This document shows positions 25,070 through 34,556 of a stretch of 64,000 bases of DNA, in pieces. The notes under the pieces are model-generated. The model was not told where the DNA came from and made no database searches. It saw only the letters and a program-made list of their open reading frames with translations. The DNA is from Saprospiraceae bacterium (lineage in GTDB: Bacteria > Bacteroidota > Bacteroidia > Chitinophagales > Saprospiraceae). The stretch lies in the NCBI GenBank assembly GCA_016711125.1, contig JADJTQ010000003.1:186001-250000 (forward strand), written 5' to 3'. Position 1 is the first letter of the stretch. Every line of letters begins with the position of its first letter. Both the position numbers and the translations under genes were made by a program.

Positions 25070-25621
25070 ATGAAAGCACTACTTTTTATACTAATTCTAC
25101 TTCAGTCGCTGACAAGCCTTCAGGCCCAGGAGCAAGCGATATTTTCTGAAGCTGGCGGCATAGACTCCATGGTCGCTGAAATATCAACCAACGACCAAGT
25201 GATCTCGAATCTGATCGATAGCTCAGTTGCACAAGGAGATACCCGAACCTCAAGACCATCCCTGATACTCTTGAGAGATTCCGATATGTTGACTCGTCTT
25301 AGTGTTTTGCCAATTTATACCTGGAGTGATTCAGTAAGACACATTAGTCCTCTGCCTCAGGATTTCTACAAGATTTTTGAAACCGGAGCCGATGAAAAAT
25401 CCATTTCGATCAATGATGCGATGGGAGTTTCTTTGGCGGGAGTCAAAGCGCTTTCGATGGATATGAAGCGATATGATCTGGTGCTCATTGAATTGCACAA
25501 AACCAATGAAGAGCTTTCTCGTAAATCACGGTCTCTCGAAAGAGTAGTGGAGAAACAACGAAAAGAGCTCGAATTGCTCAAGAGGCAAATGCAAGACATC
25601 ATCAATCGATTGCCAAGATAA
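25070..25621 (+). CDS. Secreted protein with C-terminal coiled coil (tail-fibre/S74-like end)
   Basis: A 183-residue exported protein, signal peptide MKALLFILILLQSLTSLQAQ. The middle has EKSISINDAMGVSLAGVKAL, the tail is a clear coiled coil (LHKTNEELSRKSRSLERVVE then KQRKELELLKRQMQDIINRL). The 'SINDAMGVSLAGVKAL-coil' pattern resembles the C-terminal end of Bacteroidota proteins with intramolecular-chaperone (peptidase S74) domains, but the catalytic part is not present. Function unknown. It is the last + strand gene before converging minus-strand genes; heptamer repeat arrays lie between. Confidence 0.55.
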   Translation: MKALLFILILLQSLTSLQAQEQAIFSEAGGIDSMVAEISTNDQVISNLIDSSVAQGDTRTSRPSLILLRDSDMLTRLSVLPIYTWSDSVRHISPLPQDFYKIFETGADEKSISINDAMGVSLAGVKALSMDMKRYDLVLIELHKTNEELSRKSRSLERVVEKQRKELELLKRQMQDIINRLPR

Positions 25622-25740
25622 TTTTTATAGTCGGAAGCCGGAATCATCAGAGTCAGAGCTTGGTTCAGAAAAACTCTGTGTGCTTACTTTCTTTGTGGCG
25701 AATAATTTCGAGTGATGCTTAATAGATCGACAATATCAGG

Positions 25741-25859
25741 ATCAGTCATCGGACATCGGACATCAGTCATCGGACATCGGACATCGGACATCAGTCATCG
25801 GACATCAGTCATCGGACATCAGACATTGGACATCGGACGTCAAGCATCGGACATCCGAC
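25741..25859. repeat. Heptanucleotide tandem array R1 (17 x 7 bp)
   Basis: Exactly seventeen 7-bp units, mostly ATCGGAC with ATCAGTC and ATCAGAC variants, no spacing irregularity over 119 bp. It lies between converging genes. Confidence 0.85.
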
Positions 25860-25957
25860 TTAAAAGATGTCACCCCTCGCTAAACTCAAAGGCTATCCCT
25901 CAGGTTCGACACCTAACTTCGGTCTTCGGACTTCCCCGGCTTAAAAGGCATTCAGGC

Positions 25958-25999
25958 ATCAGACATCAGACATCGGACATCGGACATCGGACATCGGAC
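25958..25999. repeat. Heptanucleotide tandem array R2 (6 x 7 bp)
   Basis: Six units ATCAGAC/ATCGGAC, ending six bases before the stop codon of the minus-strand DUF1080 gene. A partial further unit (ACCTCTC) bridges to the gene. Confidence 0.8.
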
Positions 26000-26004
26000 A
26001 CCTC

Positions 26005-26700
26005 TCAATTTTCCACTAGCGGAGCAATCTGATCTTCGGCAATCACTCCTCCAGGTAATTCCATAATCCGGATATTGCGAAAATGAATTTCGGCCCCCTC
26101 TGCCTCCAGACAGAAGTAACCTTTTTTACGTTGAGAATCCCGGATACCATTTACAAATTTGCCGTTAACCGATAGTTTGACGGCACCATCGACAGCCACA
26201 ACTACGTATTTATTCCATTCGCCTTTTCCCTTACATCTTTTTTCGATGGATTTACTCCGGTTTCCCCGGGGATTGTCTGGAGTCGCAGTCATCCCCATGG
26301 TCGGAAATAGCTCTCCATGCACATAATCATCGGTTCGATCGTGTATGGTTGCCCACTCAAGGTCTAGCATCTGTACTTCCATGGCCTTGGTTAGAGGTTC
26401 TTCGTCGGAAAAGGCAGTTCCTTCACTCCAGATAAAAATTCCCGAATTGCCACCGGCTTCCATATGTTTCCACTCGATCTCCAGCACAAAGTTTTCATAT
26501 TGTTTGTCTGATCGCATAACGCCGATGGGAAGTCCACTACAAATTAATTCGCCATTTTCGACTCTCCAGGTTTCGGGTGAAGTATTTACATCAATCCAGC
26601 CAGTGAGATCTTTTCCATTAAAAAGAGATTTAAATTGTAACTCTTGCGCTGAAAGTATTTGGCAAATGCAAAAGAGGATGATAAATAGGTGCGATTTCAT
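26005..26700 (-). CDS. Secreted 3-keto-disaccharide hydrolase family (DUF1080) protein
   Basis: ATG at 26700 gives MKSHLFIILFCICQILSAQE, a signal peptide; a 65-residue upstream extension is discarded. The mature domain is DUF1080, a concanavalin-like fold: FKSLFNGKDLTGWIDVNTSP, TWRVENGELICSG, FVLEIEWKHMEAGGNSGIFI, LTKAMEVQMLDLEWATIHDR and GYFCLEAEGAEIHFRNIRIM. These proteins act on glycosidic compounds in the periplasm; some are 3-keto-glycoside hydrolases. It is divergently transcribed from the GHL10 lipoprotein with a 77-bp shared promoter region. Confidence 0.88.
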   Translation of the reverse strand: MKSHLFIILFCICQILSAQELQFKSLFNGKDLTGWIDVNTSPETWRVENGELICSGLPIGVMRSDKQYENFVLEIEWKHMEAGGNSGIFIWSEGTAFSDEEPLTKAMEVQMLDLEWATIHDRTDDYVHGELFPTMGMTATPDNPRGNRSKSIEKRCKGKGEWNKYVVVAVDGAVKLSVNGKFVNGIRDSQRKKGYFCLEAEGAEIHFRNIRIMELPGGVIAEDQIAPLVEN

Positions 26701-26777
26701 ATGATGCGATTGTTTTTTTATTTGTTCCTGAATCCCTAAATATACTATCGTTTGGCAGCAATCTGTAACTTTAGTAG

Positions 26778-28213
26778 ATGAATCGTGTCTGCACGTTTGC
26801 TTGCTATTGTTTCTTGTTTCTGTTTTTAGTTGCTTGCACAACTCCTGAACGATCGCTCGAAACCTCACTTGGTCATGCTTTACCGACAGTGACAAGAGAA
26901 TTTCGTGCAGCTTGGGTAGCCACTGTAGCCAATATAAATTGGCCTAGTAAGCCAGGTCTCTCCGTCGAAAAACAACAAGAAGAAGCGATTAAATTGCTTG
27001 ATCTGCTCTGTGACCATCATTTTAATGCGGTGATTTTTCAGGTTAGGCCCCAATGTGATGCCTTGTATCAAAGTGACTTGGAGCCATGGTCTTATTATCT
27101 ATCGGGTGTACAAGGACAAGCTCCCGAACCTTTCTACGATCCGTTGCATTTTTGGATTGACGAGGCCCATAAACGGGGATTGGAACTGCATGTGTGGTTA
27201 AATCCCTACCGGGCACACCATACGGCTGGAGGTCCGGTTACCGAAAATTCGATTGTCCGTAAAAAATCTGAACTGGTGGTTGAACTTAAAAATGGCTTCT
27301 GGTGGTTGGATCCGGCAAAAGAGAAAACTCAAGACCATTCCTATGACGTGGCCCTGGATATTGTAAGGCGTTATAATATTGATGGAGTTCATCTTGACGA
27401 TTATTTCTACCCCTATCCTTCCTATAATGACGATGAAGATTTTCCAGATCAGAAAACCTATATGGAATATCGCAAAGAACGGTGGTGATTTAGATCCTGG
27501 TGATTGGCGTAGAAAAAGTGTCAATGATTTTGTCAAAAGACTTTATGAGGGTATTAAGAAGGAGAAAAAACATGTGAAATTTGGCATAAGCCCGTTCGGC
27601 ATTTGGCGTCCGGGATACCCACAAAGTATTCAGGGTTTTGATTTTTTCACCCCAACTTTATTGGCCAATCAATCAATTGCCTCAAAGTTTTCCCGTTTTA
27701 CTAAATTGGTGGGTGCAGGAAAACACGAAGAATCGTCATCTTTGGCCAGGGATTAACATCGGGAGGTTGCAAGGAGAAAGAGCGATCGATGAAACCATCA
27801 ATGAGATCATGATTTCCCGGGGTATGCTTCTTCAAAGTCCGGGGGTGATTCATTGGAGCATTGGGCCACTGGTAAAGAATGATAGCTTACTCCAAAATAT
27901 TTTTTCAGGACCTTATAACCAACGCGCTTTAATCCCTCCGTCAAGATGGCTATCTAAGAAACCGCCAGTATCCCCTGCCCTTGTGAAAGAAGGATCAATC
28001 TTGAAAATCGAATCAAAATCGGAATTTAATCTGGTGGTGGTTTACTACAAGATTAAATCTATTTGGAAATATGAAATTATTCCCTGTGATCATTCTGAAA
28101 TTGACGTCGCGTTGTTAGAATCTTTATCACCTGAATCCGGGCAAATTTTCATCAGCATTGTAGACAGATTTGGAAATGAAAGTGTACTTAAACTGATTGA
28201 TTTTCAGATTTGA
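26778..28213 (+). CDS. Glycosyl-hydrolase-like 10 (GHL10/DUF187) lipoprotein, frameshifted
   Basis: Lipoprotein signal CYCFLFLFLVACTT. The TIM barrel is GHL10: TREFRAAWVATVANINWPSK, HHFNAVIFQVRPQCDALY, ELHVWLNPYRAHHTAGGPV, and NIDGVHLDDYFYPYP with the catalytic acid pair. A first shift near 27484 (YRKE to NGGDLDPGDW) and a second near 27640 break the frame. At the second, about 30 residues usually found between SIQGFD and PQLYWPINQ are also missing. The C-terminal part (WWVQENTKNRHLWPGINIG) and a final Ig-like domain are intact. The enzyme cleaves peptidoglycan- or glycan-like substrates in related proteins; substrate not known here. Confidence 0.8.
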
Positions 28214-28261
28214 GTCTAGTTTTAGAATAATAAACCAATAGGACACAAGCGGATAATATCC

Positions 28262-28269
28262 TAAGTTTG
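28262..28269 (+). promoter_or_regulatory. Bacteroidota -7 promoter element (TANNTTTG)
   Basis: TAAGTTTG matches the Bacteroidota -7 consensus exactly and lies 10 bp before the MFS start codon (28279), implying a very short 5' leader. No clear -33 TTG box at ideal spacing was identified. Confidence 0.4.
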
Positions 28270-28278
28270 CACGCTACT

Positions 28279-29513
28279 ATGCAAGCGATACTCAATTTTT
28301 ATATTCATTCTTTTAAGGGCCTGAGCAAGGAAGTCTGGACGTTGGCAATCGTGCTCTTAATAAACCGGAGCGGAATGATGGTTCTTCCGTTTCTTGCTTT
28401 GTATGGCACCAAAGAGCTTGGGTTCTCCGTGGTAGAAGCCGGTATTTTGACAGGTATGTATGGAGCTGGTTCCTTGGTTGGTTCGTGGTTGGGAGGATGG
28501 CTTACCGATAAGGTGGGATTTTATAAAGTTGCGTCCAGAAGCCTGATCTTTGGAGGCATTGGAATGGCTTCACTCCTATTGTTCAAGGACTTTTATCTGC
28601 TTTCTCTAGCCATATTTGTGACCAGTACCCTGGCCGATGCGTCTCGACCTCCCATTATGGCTGCCATCTCTGCGTTTAGCAAGCCTGAAAATCAAACCCG
28701 GGCGATCGCTCTGATCCGAATGGCGGTTAATTTGGGTATTTCTATTGGCCCTGCTGTAGCCGGTCTACTAGCGGGAAGTGTTGGTTATGACTGGCTTTTC
28801 CTCATAGATGGTCTCACTTGTATCCTGGCGGCGGTATATCTAATGAGAAATATAGACCCAAGTAAAAAACGGCGGCCAGAGCTAAGTCAGAATATCACTG
28901 GCTCCCGGGCCAGTTCGGACACGATTTATCTGGTATTCCTGGCAGTAGCTGCGATCAATATTATTGGCTTTATCCAAATCATGTCTACCACACCGCTATA
29001 TTTTACCCAGAATTGAATCTGACTGAAGGCGAAATCGGTCTATTTTTTACCTTCAATGGACTGATCGTATTCTTTTTCGAGATGCCTTTAGTCGCCTATT
29101 CTCAAAAAAGATGGACACCTTTCAAGAGCATGATTCTCGGTGCTCTACTTATGGGATTAGGCCATTTATTTCTCAATCTGCCATTGCATTGGTTGCTCGT
29201 CATAGGTATGTATAATGTCTTGATTTCATTGGGTGAAATTATCAACTTTCCATTTGGAAATAGCATTGCATTATCACGTGCCCCAACTCATCTGAAAGGG
29301 AAATACATGGGTTTTTGGGCGATGATGTTCTCGAGTACTTTTATCATTGCCCCTATATTAGGTACCCGCCTGGTGGAGTATTTTGGATTTTACAACACCT
29401 GGTTTATAATTGCGGCACTAAATTTCATCAGTATGCCCGGATTTATTTGGGTGAGAAATAGGTGGGACAGACCGATAAAAGGCCGGGATCAAGCGGAACT
29501 ATCTGCTTTGTAA
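28279..29513 (+). CDS. Major facilitator superfamily transporter (DHA1-like), frameshifted
   Basis: Starts at ATG 28279 and has 12 predicted helices. TM2-3 carries GSWLGGWLTDKVGFYKV, the MFS motif A, and TM5 has ALIRMAVNLGISIGPAVAG, the motif C of drug:H+ antiporters. The frame breaks at ~29010: adding one T in CAGAATTGAAT restores YFTQN-LNLTEGEIG and the second half (helices 7-12). Half-lengths are normal, so this is probably one intact ~411-residue exporter with a read error. Substrate unknown. Confidence 0.82.
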
Positions 29514-29530
29514 TTATAATTATTGACTAA

Positions 29531-30402
29531 TCAATTACCCAGGAGAAATCGAATTTCTTCTCCAGGCTTGCTTTGAGCTAAAATGTCCAGGTCTTCCTTG
29601 ACCACAACCGCGATACGGTGGTAACCTCCGGTAGTATTTGCATCAGCCATCAGTACGACCATTTGACCAGATCTGGTCACCTGAATGGTTCCTGGAATAA
29701 CTCCCGATGAAATGAGTTCTGGCAGAGGTTCATAACCATTGAGTTTGCCCTCCAATCGGTAACCCATGCGATTTGACTGGCTGGAAATACCATGACTGCG
29801 ACCAAAGAAGTCATCCTGCACAGTCGTAGGCAAGAGGTCATATTCAGGTCCGGGAATTACCGGATTACTTGCTTCTGCGCAATATTCTCTTCCCATTCGA
29901 TTTGACGGAAAATGGCCATCGAGTGATAAAGTACCTTGATCTCATCGTTCTTCGAGATCGGTAGCGGCAAATTTTTCAAAACACCAGTATAAGGCACGGG
30001 GCTGTAGCTGCCAAGCCATTTAGGCACCTGCCATTCACCTCTCATTGCCAGATAGGAGCGACAACCTGACTGGCAAACACCAAAAGTGATTTTATCTCCT
30101 TCGTGAAGATCAATGATTTTGCTAAGCTCAATCCCTTTTCCATTGAGTTTTGCACTGAGGTCGGCACCGGTTAACACCATTTGTCCATGTCCCTGGATCG
30201 TGATTTCCGGACCAATTAAAGTAATCTCTAAACTCGGAGTATTTTTTGGATTACCCAATATTAAATTGGCGAGCTGATGAGACTTTTTATCCATGGCTCC
30301 ACTGACCGGTACGCCGTATTCTTGCCACCCGGACCGTCCAAAGTCTTGAATCGAGGTCTGGAGCCCGGGTTTTTTAAAAATCATTTTTATCCATTCACTC
30401 AT
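29531..30402 (-). CDS. pxpC: 5-oxoprolinase subunit PxpC (biotin-dependent carboxyltransferase-like), frameshifted
   Basis: Two overlapping minus-strand frames (30402-29857 and 29896-29531) form one KipA/PxpC protein: MIFKKPGLQTSIQDFGRSGW, QEYGVPVSGAMDKKSHQLAN, CQSGCRSYLAMRGEWQVP, then VIPGPEYDLLPTTVQDDFFG, SQSNRMGYRLEGKLN and GQMVVLMADANTTGGYHRIA. Together with PxpB and PxpA it hydrolyses 5-oxoproline (pyroglutamate) to glutamate with ATP. The break lies near 29870, between the two overlapping frames; total length is slightly below normal. The start overlaps the pxpB stop by 8 bp, so translation is probably coupled. Confidence 0.85.
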
Positions 30403-31111
30403 TGATCAGACATTTTTTGGATGTGACTATTGGATCATCATTTTCCATGCTGACAAATTCTTCTTTATTGATCGCACTGAAAGTAACCTGATCTCCCATT
30501 TTAAATAAGAATGGATCTTCAGCGGCTGGATTAAAGATCCGGATAGGAGTTTTTCCAATTATTTGCCAACCACTGGGTGCATCCAAGGGGTAGATCCCGG
30601 TTTGCCGACCAGCTAAACCTACCGATTGAGATGGAACGGTGATGCGAGGGTGTTCCTTGCGTCTACAAGAAAGAGGTTCGGGCAAATCACCCAGGTAAAC
30701 AAATCCAGGTAAAAACCCCAGCATATATACATGATATGTTTGGGATAAATGCCATTCAATGATTTGATTTATAGTTACTTTTTTTTCAAAGGCGAGTTCT
30801 TTGAGATCAAGGCCAAATAATTCATTATAGCAGACAGGTATTTTCCAGCGACGTCCGGTTGCGACTGCTTTTTTCACTGGCAGTTTATCAATAAACCGAG
30901 TTATTCGCTCTATTAAATCTTGGTAGTTCCATTTCTCAGGATCATAACCAATAGTTAAAGAACAATAAGCCGGAACATAGAATATAACACCTTCGGTTTT
31001 TTTGGACTTTAGATAGTTGGTAAGCTGAAGGACTTCAAAGTTGATCTCTTTCTGAATTTTCTGTTCGAAATTGATGATTATTGCCGTATCACCTAGAGGA
31101 TAGAATGTCAT
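30395..31111 (-). CDS. pxpB: 5-oxoprolinase subunit PxpB (KipI-like)
   Basis: A 238-residue protein of the KipI/allophanate-hydrolase-subunit-1 family. Clear motifs: MTFYPLGDTAIIINFEQKIQ, SLTIGYDPEKW, VCYNELFGLDLKELA, YMLGFLPGFVYLGDLPEPLS, and ITVPSQSVGLAGRQTGIYPL then GWQIIGKTP. With PxpA and PxpC it makes the ATP-dependent cytosolic 5-oxoprolinase. Gene order on the minus strand is NRAMP-like transporter, pxpA, pxpB, pxpC, all in one direction. The 206 bp between pxpA and pxpB contain a heptamer array. Confidence 0.93.
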   Translation of the reverse strand: MTFYPLGDTAIIINFEQKIQKEINFEVLQLTNYLKSKKTEGVIFYVPAYCSLTIGYDPEKWNYQDLIERITRFIDKLPVKKAVATGRRWKIPVCYNELFGLDLKELAFEKKVTINQIIEWHLSQTYHVYMLGFLPGFVYLGDLPEPLSCRRKEHPRITVPSQSVGLAGRQTGIYPLDAPSGWQIIGKTPIRIFNPAAEDPFLFKMGDQVTFSAINKEEFVSMENDDPIVTSKKCLINE

Positions 31112-31201
31112 TTTTGATTTTTCTTAATTTTTAATCTTTTGTTTGACTTTGATTATACTGTTTGTGCTACAAAAGCTCAGGTGCGACTTCCGCCTTCCAA
31201 C

Positions 31202-31317
31202 ATCGGACATCGGACTCCGGTCTTCAGTCTTCAGTCAGTCTCCTCACATCCGACATCGGACACCTGACATCGGACACCTGACACCTGACATCGGACATCG
31301 GACACCTGACTCCTGAC
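31202..31317. repeat. Heptanucleotide tandem array R3
   Basis: Units ATCGGAC, ACCTGAC, TTCAGTC and TCCTGAC, all 7 bp, with one 4-bp irregularity near 31237-31247. The last unit ends exactly at 31317, directly against the pxpA stop codon (31318-31320). It lies inside the pxp operon, between pxpA and pxpB. Confidence 0.85.
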
Positions 31318-32049
31318 TTAACCCATTTCCTTCCGGATTTCTTTTAAAATAGCTACGGCATTTTTGTGATCACCATGAATGCAAATGCTCTCTGCCCTTA
31401 ATTTCACTTTGTTTCCTTCTATGGATTTCACTTCATTTTTTCTAATAATCGAAAACACCTGTGCTGCTGCCTGGACAGGATCGTGAATGATCGATCTGGG
31501 ATCCTGTCTGGACACTAATCTTCCATGGTTATCATATCTTCGATCGGCAAAAGCTTCAGCGATAAAATTGACACCTAATTCTTCGGCAACTGACTGTGTT
31601 TTACTCGCTGACAATCCCATGATCCCCAGGTTGGTATCGAGCTCTAATATTGCGCAGATAACAATTCGAGAGGTGATTTCATCATCAGCCATTTTATTGT
31701 AAAGAGCTCCGTGGGGTTTAACATAACTTACTTCCACACCAACACTTTTAGCCATTCCAATTAAAGCGGATACCTGGTATTTAATGCACGTGCGTAATTC
31801 ATCTTCTGAGAGCTGCATCGCTCTTCGTCCAAATCCATTGAGATCAGGATATCCCGGGTGAGCGCCTATTTTTAATTGATATTTTTTAGCACTGATCAAC
31901 GTTTTTTCGATATGCAGTGGATCACCTCCGTGAAATCCGCAGGCAACGTTACAGGAGGTGACCAGTGGCATGATTTCATCATCATTCCCTATGGTATAAT
32001 TTCCATAGCTTTCTCCCATGTCACAATTAATGTCGAAAGTCATTTTCAA
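31318..32049 (-). CDS. pxpA: 5-oxoprolinase subunit PxpA (LamB/YcsF family)
   Basis: A 243-residue LamB/YcsF protein: FDINCDMGESYGNYTIGNDD, SCNVACGFHGGDPLHIEKTL, GAHPGYPDLNGFGRRAMQLS, YVKPHGALYNKMADDEITSR, EAFADRRYDNHGRLVSRQDP and ESICIHGDHKNAVAILKEIR. All conserved Asp, His and Gly positions of the NodB-like barrel are present. It is the subunit that opens the phosphorylated lactam of 5-oxoproline. Start could be Met 3. The gap to the upstream transporter gene is mostly a heptamer array. Confidence 0.95.
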   Translation of the reverse strand: MKMTFDINCDMGESYGNYTIGNDDEIMPLVTSCNVACGFHGGDPLHIEKTLISAKKYQLKIGAHPGYPDLNGFGRRAMQLSEDELRTCIKYQVSALIGMAKSVGVEVSYVKPHGALYNKMADDEITSRIVICAILELDTNLGIMGLSASKTQSVAEELGVNFIAEAFADRRYDNHGRLVSRQDPRSIIHDPVQAAAQVFSIIRKNEVKSIEGNKVKLRAESICIHGDHKNAVAILKEIRKEMG

Positions 32050-32111
32050 AATTCAATTATCAATTGTCCTCATGACGTTCTTCCTGTGGTCGATATCCAT
32101 CATCCATTACC

Positions 32112-32258
32112 ATTATCCATTATCCATTGTCCATTATCCATTATCCATTATCCATTATCCATTATCCATTATCCATTATCCATTATCCATTGTCCATTGT
32201 CCATTATCCATTATCCATTGTCCATTATCCATTATCCATTATCCATTGTCCATTATCC
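32112..32258. repeat. Heptanucleotide tandem array R4 (21 x 7 bp)
   Basis: Twenty-one contiguous units, ATTATCC with ATTGTCC variants, over 147 bp. The stop codon of the minus-strand NRAMP-like gene (32260-32262) falls in the next, degenerate unit. On the gene's sense strand the unit is GGATAAT, so TAA and ATG recur in all three frames every 21 bp. The frames across it in both directions are repeat artefacts. Confidence 0.9.
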
Positions 32259-32259
32259 A

Positions 32260-33465
32260 TTATACTGTTAAAATACTTTTCAAACCAAGAGCTAGCGTAA
32301 TTATTAAAATGATGATACCCCCTATGTTTTTAAATCTCGAATTTATATGCACACCCATCAGCTGACGGTCATTCATCGTCCAGAGTAAAAATGCGGCAAT
32401 GATTGGTAGTAAGATGCCATTGGCGACCTGTGCAAACAGGATAACCCGTATTGGTCGAAATCCCAATGACGCAAAAATCAATCCGGAGCAAAGCACAAAA
32501 AGCCAGATGAGTTTAAATCTACCATTGCTTAAATCTGAAGACCATCCGAGCAAACCGGAAGTTGCGTAAGCAGCAGCCAGTGGAGCAGTGATTGAAGAAG
32601 AGAGCCCGGCAGCCAGAAATCCGACAGCAATAAACCAGTCGGCCCCACCTCCCAAAAGTGGCCTAAGTTGAGCAGCCAGATCAGTGGTGTCAGACACTTC
32701 GGACCCTAAAGCATTTAATACGACTGCCGAAGTAATTACGATAGCAACGGTGATGACACCTCCTAAAATAACGGAAATCAATGTATCCATTCGAGCGTCT
32801 GCCAGATTCTCTGGCCCACTCCAGCGTTCCTTGACGGCTGAGGCATGTAAAAATAAATTGTAGGGCACCACTGTGGTACCGATCAGTCCCACCACCATCA
32901 ATGACGATCCGTTGGGGATAGACGGCAAGAATAGCCCACGCACAATTGCGAAGAGATCAGGCCGGGCAAGGAGCGCTGCGATGATAAAAACTACGCCCAT
33001 GGTAGCAACCATCAGCACCAAAGTACCCTCGATGATTTTGTATTGTCCGCTAAAGAGAAGTAGGAAGGCTACTAAAGCGATCAGTACGATCAATGGATTG
33101 ACCCGCCAGACCTTTAAATCGATCAAGCTATTGAAGCCTAGAACTGCACCCGTAATGTTGCCGGCTTCGTAAGCAGCATTTCCTATAAGAATAGCTCCGA
33201 TCACCAGAACACCTGCCAAGATCCTACCGGTTTTATGGGTGACTTTTTCACGTATGGCTTGCCCCAGACCCTTTCCTCCAATCACTCCCAGCCTAGCAGA
33301 CATTTCTTGCAAAACCAAAGTGGCAATCACCGAAAAAAGTACCGCCCACAGGAGCGTATATCCATATCTGGCACCCGAAAGCGTCGCCGTTGTAACGGTA
33401 CCCGGACCAATAAAGGCAGCAGCAACCATGGCACCGGGTCCTATTTTTCTTAAGCGTGTTATCAT
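32260..33465 (-). CDS. NRAMP-fold transporter of the pxp operon, metal ligands missing
   Basis: ATG 33465 (MITRLRKIGPGAMVAAAFIG) is preferred; the frame extends 23 codons further. About 401 residues with 11 helices and the SLC11/NRAMP fold. The TM1 metal motif DPGN is GPGT here and the TM6 motif MPHN is VPYN (GTTVVPYNLFLHASAVKERW). Loss of the Asp, Asn and Met ligands argues against Mn/Fe transport. NRAMP-like genes are often found with pxpABC, so uptake of 5-oxoproline or a related compound is a reasonable inference. It is the first gene of the minus-strand operon. Confidence 0.82.
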   Translation of the reverse strand: MITRLRKIGPGAMVAAAFIGPGTVTTATLSGARYGYTLLWAVLFSVIATLVLQEMSARLGVIGGKGLGQAIREKVTHKTGRILAGVLVIGAILIGNAAYEAGNITGAVLGFNSLIDLKVWRVNPLIVLIALVAFLLLFSGQYKIIEGTLVLMVATMGVVFIIAALLARPDLFAIVRGLFLPSIPNGSSLMVVGLIGTTVVPYNLFLHASAVKERWSGPENLADARMDTLISVILGGVITVAIVITSAVVLNALGSEVSDTTDLAAQLRPLLGGGADWFIAVGFLAAGLSSSITAPLAAAYATSGLLGWSSDLSNGRFKLIWLFVLCSGLIFASLGFRPIRVILFAQVANGILLPIIAAFLLWTMNDRQLMGVHINSRFKNIGGIIILIITLALGLKSILTV

Positions 33466-33789
33466 GTCTGTTGGTCTCACCGAATCTACAAAACTTAATA
33501 GGGTTCCTTCCGGATTCTGGGCCAATCTAATCAATGTCCTGTCCTAAGTTAGATACAAAATTGTAGCAAGATTGACCCCGAATGTACTCAGTTCTAAAAA
33601 TCAGACCCGGAAGTTGACTGCTGCTCTATTCTTTTTTCGTTAATCTACTGTGGTGGAATTAAGGCTTGGAATATAATTAGGCCTCTTAGATCTTAAGAAA
33701 AGTATAACACATCTAATGATAAAATTCATGGCAGAAGACCAACCTTCTTTGTTTGCTATCACGTCTAATAAAGCAAAAGACATAAACTT
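33466..33789. other. 324-bp divergent promoter region
   Basis: Intergenic between the NRAMP-like gene (minus) and the small lipoprotein (plus). No gene or repeat seen; probably holds both promoters, but no convincing -7/-33 pair could be assigned. Confidence 0.4.
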
Positions 33790-34191
33790 ATGAAAACAAA
33801 TTTCTTTGCCCTTATTTTGATGGTTGCGATTATTGCCTGCAATAAGGAAGACAATCTCACTGAGAACTATGAAAACACCTCGATGAGCTGGACCGTAGGT
33901 GCTGACCATTCAGGTGACACAACGGTGATTTTACCTACTTCAAAGGCCCAAATGAACTATCTGTCTGTGAAGGAGTACTCAATTTGTCCGAATACCAGAT
34001 TACAGATTATTGTTACATCTGGAGATCAGGTGGTCTTAGACAGCATTTACCAAGATAAGTTTGAAAAATATCCTTTGCCAAATCAGGCAGGGAAAAATCT
34101 GGAAGTACAAACCAAGTTGATAGCCGGCGATAGCTTAGTGCTTTGTGTTTGGCTCGGTCAGGCGACCCTAAAGTACGAATATGTAGAGTAA
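33790..34191 (+). CDS. Small lipoprotein, function unknown
   Basis: A 133-residue protein with lipoprotein signal MKTNFFALILMVAIIACNKE (Cys 17). The mature part has beta-strand character: SMSWTVGADHSGDTTVILPT, LSVKEYSICPNTRLQIIVTS and a closing LVLCVWLGQATLKYEYVE, consistent with a single small beta-sandwich on the envelope. No family recognised. It is a monocistron closed by a strong terminator 24 bp after the stop. Confidence 0.65.
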   Translation: MKTNFFALILMVAIIACNKEDNLTENYENTSMSWTVGADHSGDTTVILPTSKAQMNYLSVKEYSICPNTRLQIIVTSGDQVVLDSIYQDKFEKYPLPNQAGKNLEVQTKLIAGDSLVLCVWLGQATLKYEYVE

Positions 34192-34214
34192 ACATAATTT
34201 TGTTCGTAATTGTG

Positions 34215-34247
34215 AAGCCACGGGTAAAAGCTCGTGGCTTTTTTTTT
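34215..34247 (+). terminator. Rho-independent terminator
   Basis: AAGCCACG (34215-34222) pairs with CGTGGCTT (34233-34240), followed by T9 (34239-34247). It directly follows the small lipoprotein gene. Confidence 0.85.
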
Positions 34248-34303
34248 AGTAGAGCTAAGCATAATCCGGAATCTACAATATTCGCAAATTATAAAAGGAT
34301 TTG

Positions 34304-34556
34304 CTCCCGGCTTTGGTGCTTGGTACTTTTAGGGAAATTCCAAATCTCAAATCGCAAATTCCAACTGACTTTGGTCCCAGCTTTGGTGCTTGGATTTTGG
34401 TGCTTGGTGCTTCTTGGGGAAATTCCAAATTTCAAATTCCAAATTTCAAAATAGCTTGGTCCCGCCTTTTGGTGCTTGTAATTTGGTGCTTGTAATTGGT
34501 GCTTGGTGCTTTGAGGGAAATTCCAAATTCCAAATTCAGCAATCAGCAATCAGCAA
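34304..34556. repeat. Heptanucleotide-periodic array R5
   Basis: A compound region of 7-bp-period strings: TTGGTGC (34313, 34388-34411, 34472-34507), AAATTCC/AAATTTC (34337-34450, 34518-34535) and AATCAGC x3 (34541-34556). The last AATCAGC unit overlaps the stop codon (34557-34559) of the minus-strand gene. Frames on both strands here are artefacts. Confidence 0.75.

Noticed and set aside
25712..26032. 106-codon + strand frame
   Set aside because: It is read through the ATCGGAC heptamer array and translates as a repeat; no ribosome site or family.
25741..32258. Arrays as CRISPR
   Set aside because: Units are 7 bp, contiguous, without unique spacers, and no cas gene is present.
31876..32365. 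Two overlapping + strand frames of 131 and 115 codons
   Set aside because: Both come from the ATTATCC array (repeats such as IIHYPLS), antisense to pxpA and the NRAMP-like gene.
34143..34549. Several 64-112-codon frames on both strands
   Set aside because: All are translations of the 7-bp-periodic region R5.
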